Below are positions 63,622 through 64,000 of a DNA stretch of 64,000 bases, in pieces. The notes beneath the pieces were generated by a model, which saw only the letters and a program-made list of their open reading frames with translations, ran no database searches and was not told the DNA's origin. A program made the translations under genes and the position numbers. The stretch spans positions 124,001-188,000 of the forward strand of contig NZ_WQFE01000010.1 of assembly GCF_013033965.1 (NCBI RefSeq), read 5' to 3'. How positions within the stretch are numbered: position 1 is the first letter of the stretch; every line of letters begins with the position of its first letter. The DNA is from Ruegeria atlantica. Lineage in GTDB: Bacteria > Pseudomonadota > Alphaproteobacteria > Rhodobacterales > Rhodobacteraceae.

Positions 63622-63944
63622 GAATTCTCCCTTTCAATGAGGTCGCCCAGACGATCGAGGCTGTGCTCCCAAAACTGACGTTTCGAGATGGTCCATTCCG
63701 CGATCGCCCGCAAACCGTCGGACTGGATGGAATACATCCGCTGGGTGCCTTGGACGCGCTGCTGCACCAACCCGGCCTCGCGCAGAACTTTCAGATGGCG
63801 CGAAATGGCGGCCCCCGACATGCCCCGTCCCTGGATCAGGTCACCGGCAGGAAGCTCTCCGTCCTGCATCAGTTGCTCGACAATCGAGAACCGAGTGGAA
63901 TCGGACAAGGCGGAAAAAGCGTTCAATAGTGTGTTCATGACCAT
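63609..63944 (-). CDS. ArsR-type transcriptional regulator
   Basis: 111 residues from the ATG at 63944 (an ATG at 63938 is also good). Winged helix SDSTRFSIVEQLMQDGELPAGDLIQGRGMSGAAISRHLKVLREAGLVQQRVQGTQRMYSI. There is no metal-ligand Cys pair (CxC) at the recognition helix, so it belongs to the metal-independent SRPBCC-linked subgroup. It should repress itself and the SRPBCC/YciI genes through the palindrome that overlaps its start. Confidence 0.9.
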   Translation of the reverse strand: MVMNTLLNAFSALSDSTRFSIVEQLMQDGELPAGDLIQGRGMSGAAISRHLKVLREAGLVQQRVQGTQRMYSIQSDGLRAIAEWTISKRQFWEHSLDRLGDLIERENSWPT

Positions 63945-63968
63945 TATTTAACACATGCGTTAAATAAT
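63943..63968. promoter_or_regulatory. ArsR operator palindrome over the arsR start
   Basis: Arms ATTATTTAAC (63943-63952) and GTTAAATAAT (63959-63968), ten perfect pairs with the near-palindromic spacer ACATGC. AT-rich inverted repeats of this size are typical ArsR operators. It covers the ATG at 63944, so binding would block transcription of the operon. Confidence 0.8.
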
Positions 63969-64000
63969 AGGAAGACCTTTAGCCAATCACGAATTCCGAG

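Overview
The window reads as a chromosomal segment of a marine-type alphaproteobacterium of the order Rhodobacterales, most likely the Roseobacter group (Ruegeria-like). The evidence is a CcrM GANTC methyltransferase next to rnhB, the alphaproteobacterial flagellar trio FlaF/FlbT/DUF1217, DUF2125 and DUF3576 proteins, an IalB-family protein, a Rhodobacter-type porin, and moderately high GC coding sequence with very tight gene packing (many ATGA overlaps). The genus cannot be fixed from the sequence alone. I see no rRNA, tRNA, CRISPR, IS element or prophage. No stretch over 300 bases lacks a gene; the longest gaps are the 283 bp upstream of the porin and the 232 bp between rlmN and the cytochrome P460 gene.

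Layout. 1-3.1 kb: the tail of ribA, an L,D-transpeptidase, yggS, a porin with a repeat-rich upstream region, and a DUF3576 lipoprotein. 3.2-7.2 kb: leuS-lptE-holA operon. 7.2-10.8 kb: a flavoprotein, an HNH nuclease and a translationally coupled SDR/enoyl-CoA hydratase/VOC operon. 10.9-17.7 kb: a DUF2125 protein, then pmbA-IMPase-waaA-lpxK (lipid A/Kdo), then DsbA-like and DciA. 18.3-24 kb: mutY, alkB, a membrane class III cyclase, ccrM and rnhB. 24.1-27.4 kb: poorly described secreted and membrane proteins, including a membrane protein with a C-terminal winged helix and a DUF427-cyclase fusion. 27.5-33.2 kb: flagellar genes on both strands. 33.3-41.7 kb: a kinase-like protein and a complete polyamine uptake and catabolism locus (four-part ABC transporter, FAD oxidase, GntR regulator, omega-aminotransferase). 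41.8-48 kb: pyrE, a lytic transglycosylase, a WYL regulator divergent from GST/DUF1801 genes, and rnr. 48-52.7 kb: a DUF2064 protein, dapE, a prokaryotic glutamate-receptor-like channel, a cupin and dapD. 52.7-58.8 kb: GntR, Ser/Thr dehydratase, LOG, cystathionine-lyase-like, DnaJ/CbpM and cytochrome P460. 59-64 kb: rlmN, small secreted proteins, IalB, a type-2 asparaginase and an ArsR-AHSA1-YciI operon.

How the parts work together. The polyamine locus is the clearest functional unit: one TTTGATCA-centred motif recurs in front of the transporter operon, at the regulator's own start and in front of the aminotransferase. The most unusual items are the GluR0-like channel with a non-canonical pore, the membrane-tethered C-terminal winged-helix protein coupled to a small secreted protein, the DUF427-cyclase fusion, three GANTC sites clustered in the ccrM promoter, and several well-formed palindromic operators (WYL, ArsR, GntR). 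A 55-residue lipoprotein gene too short for ordinary gene calling is also present.
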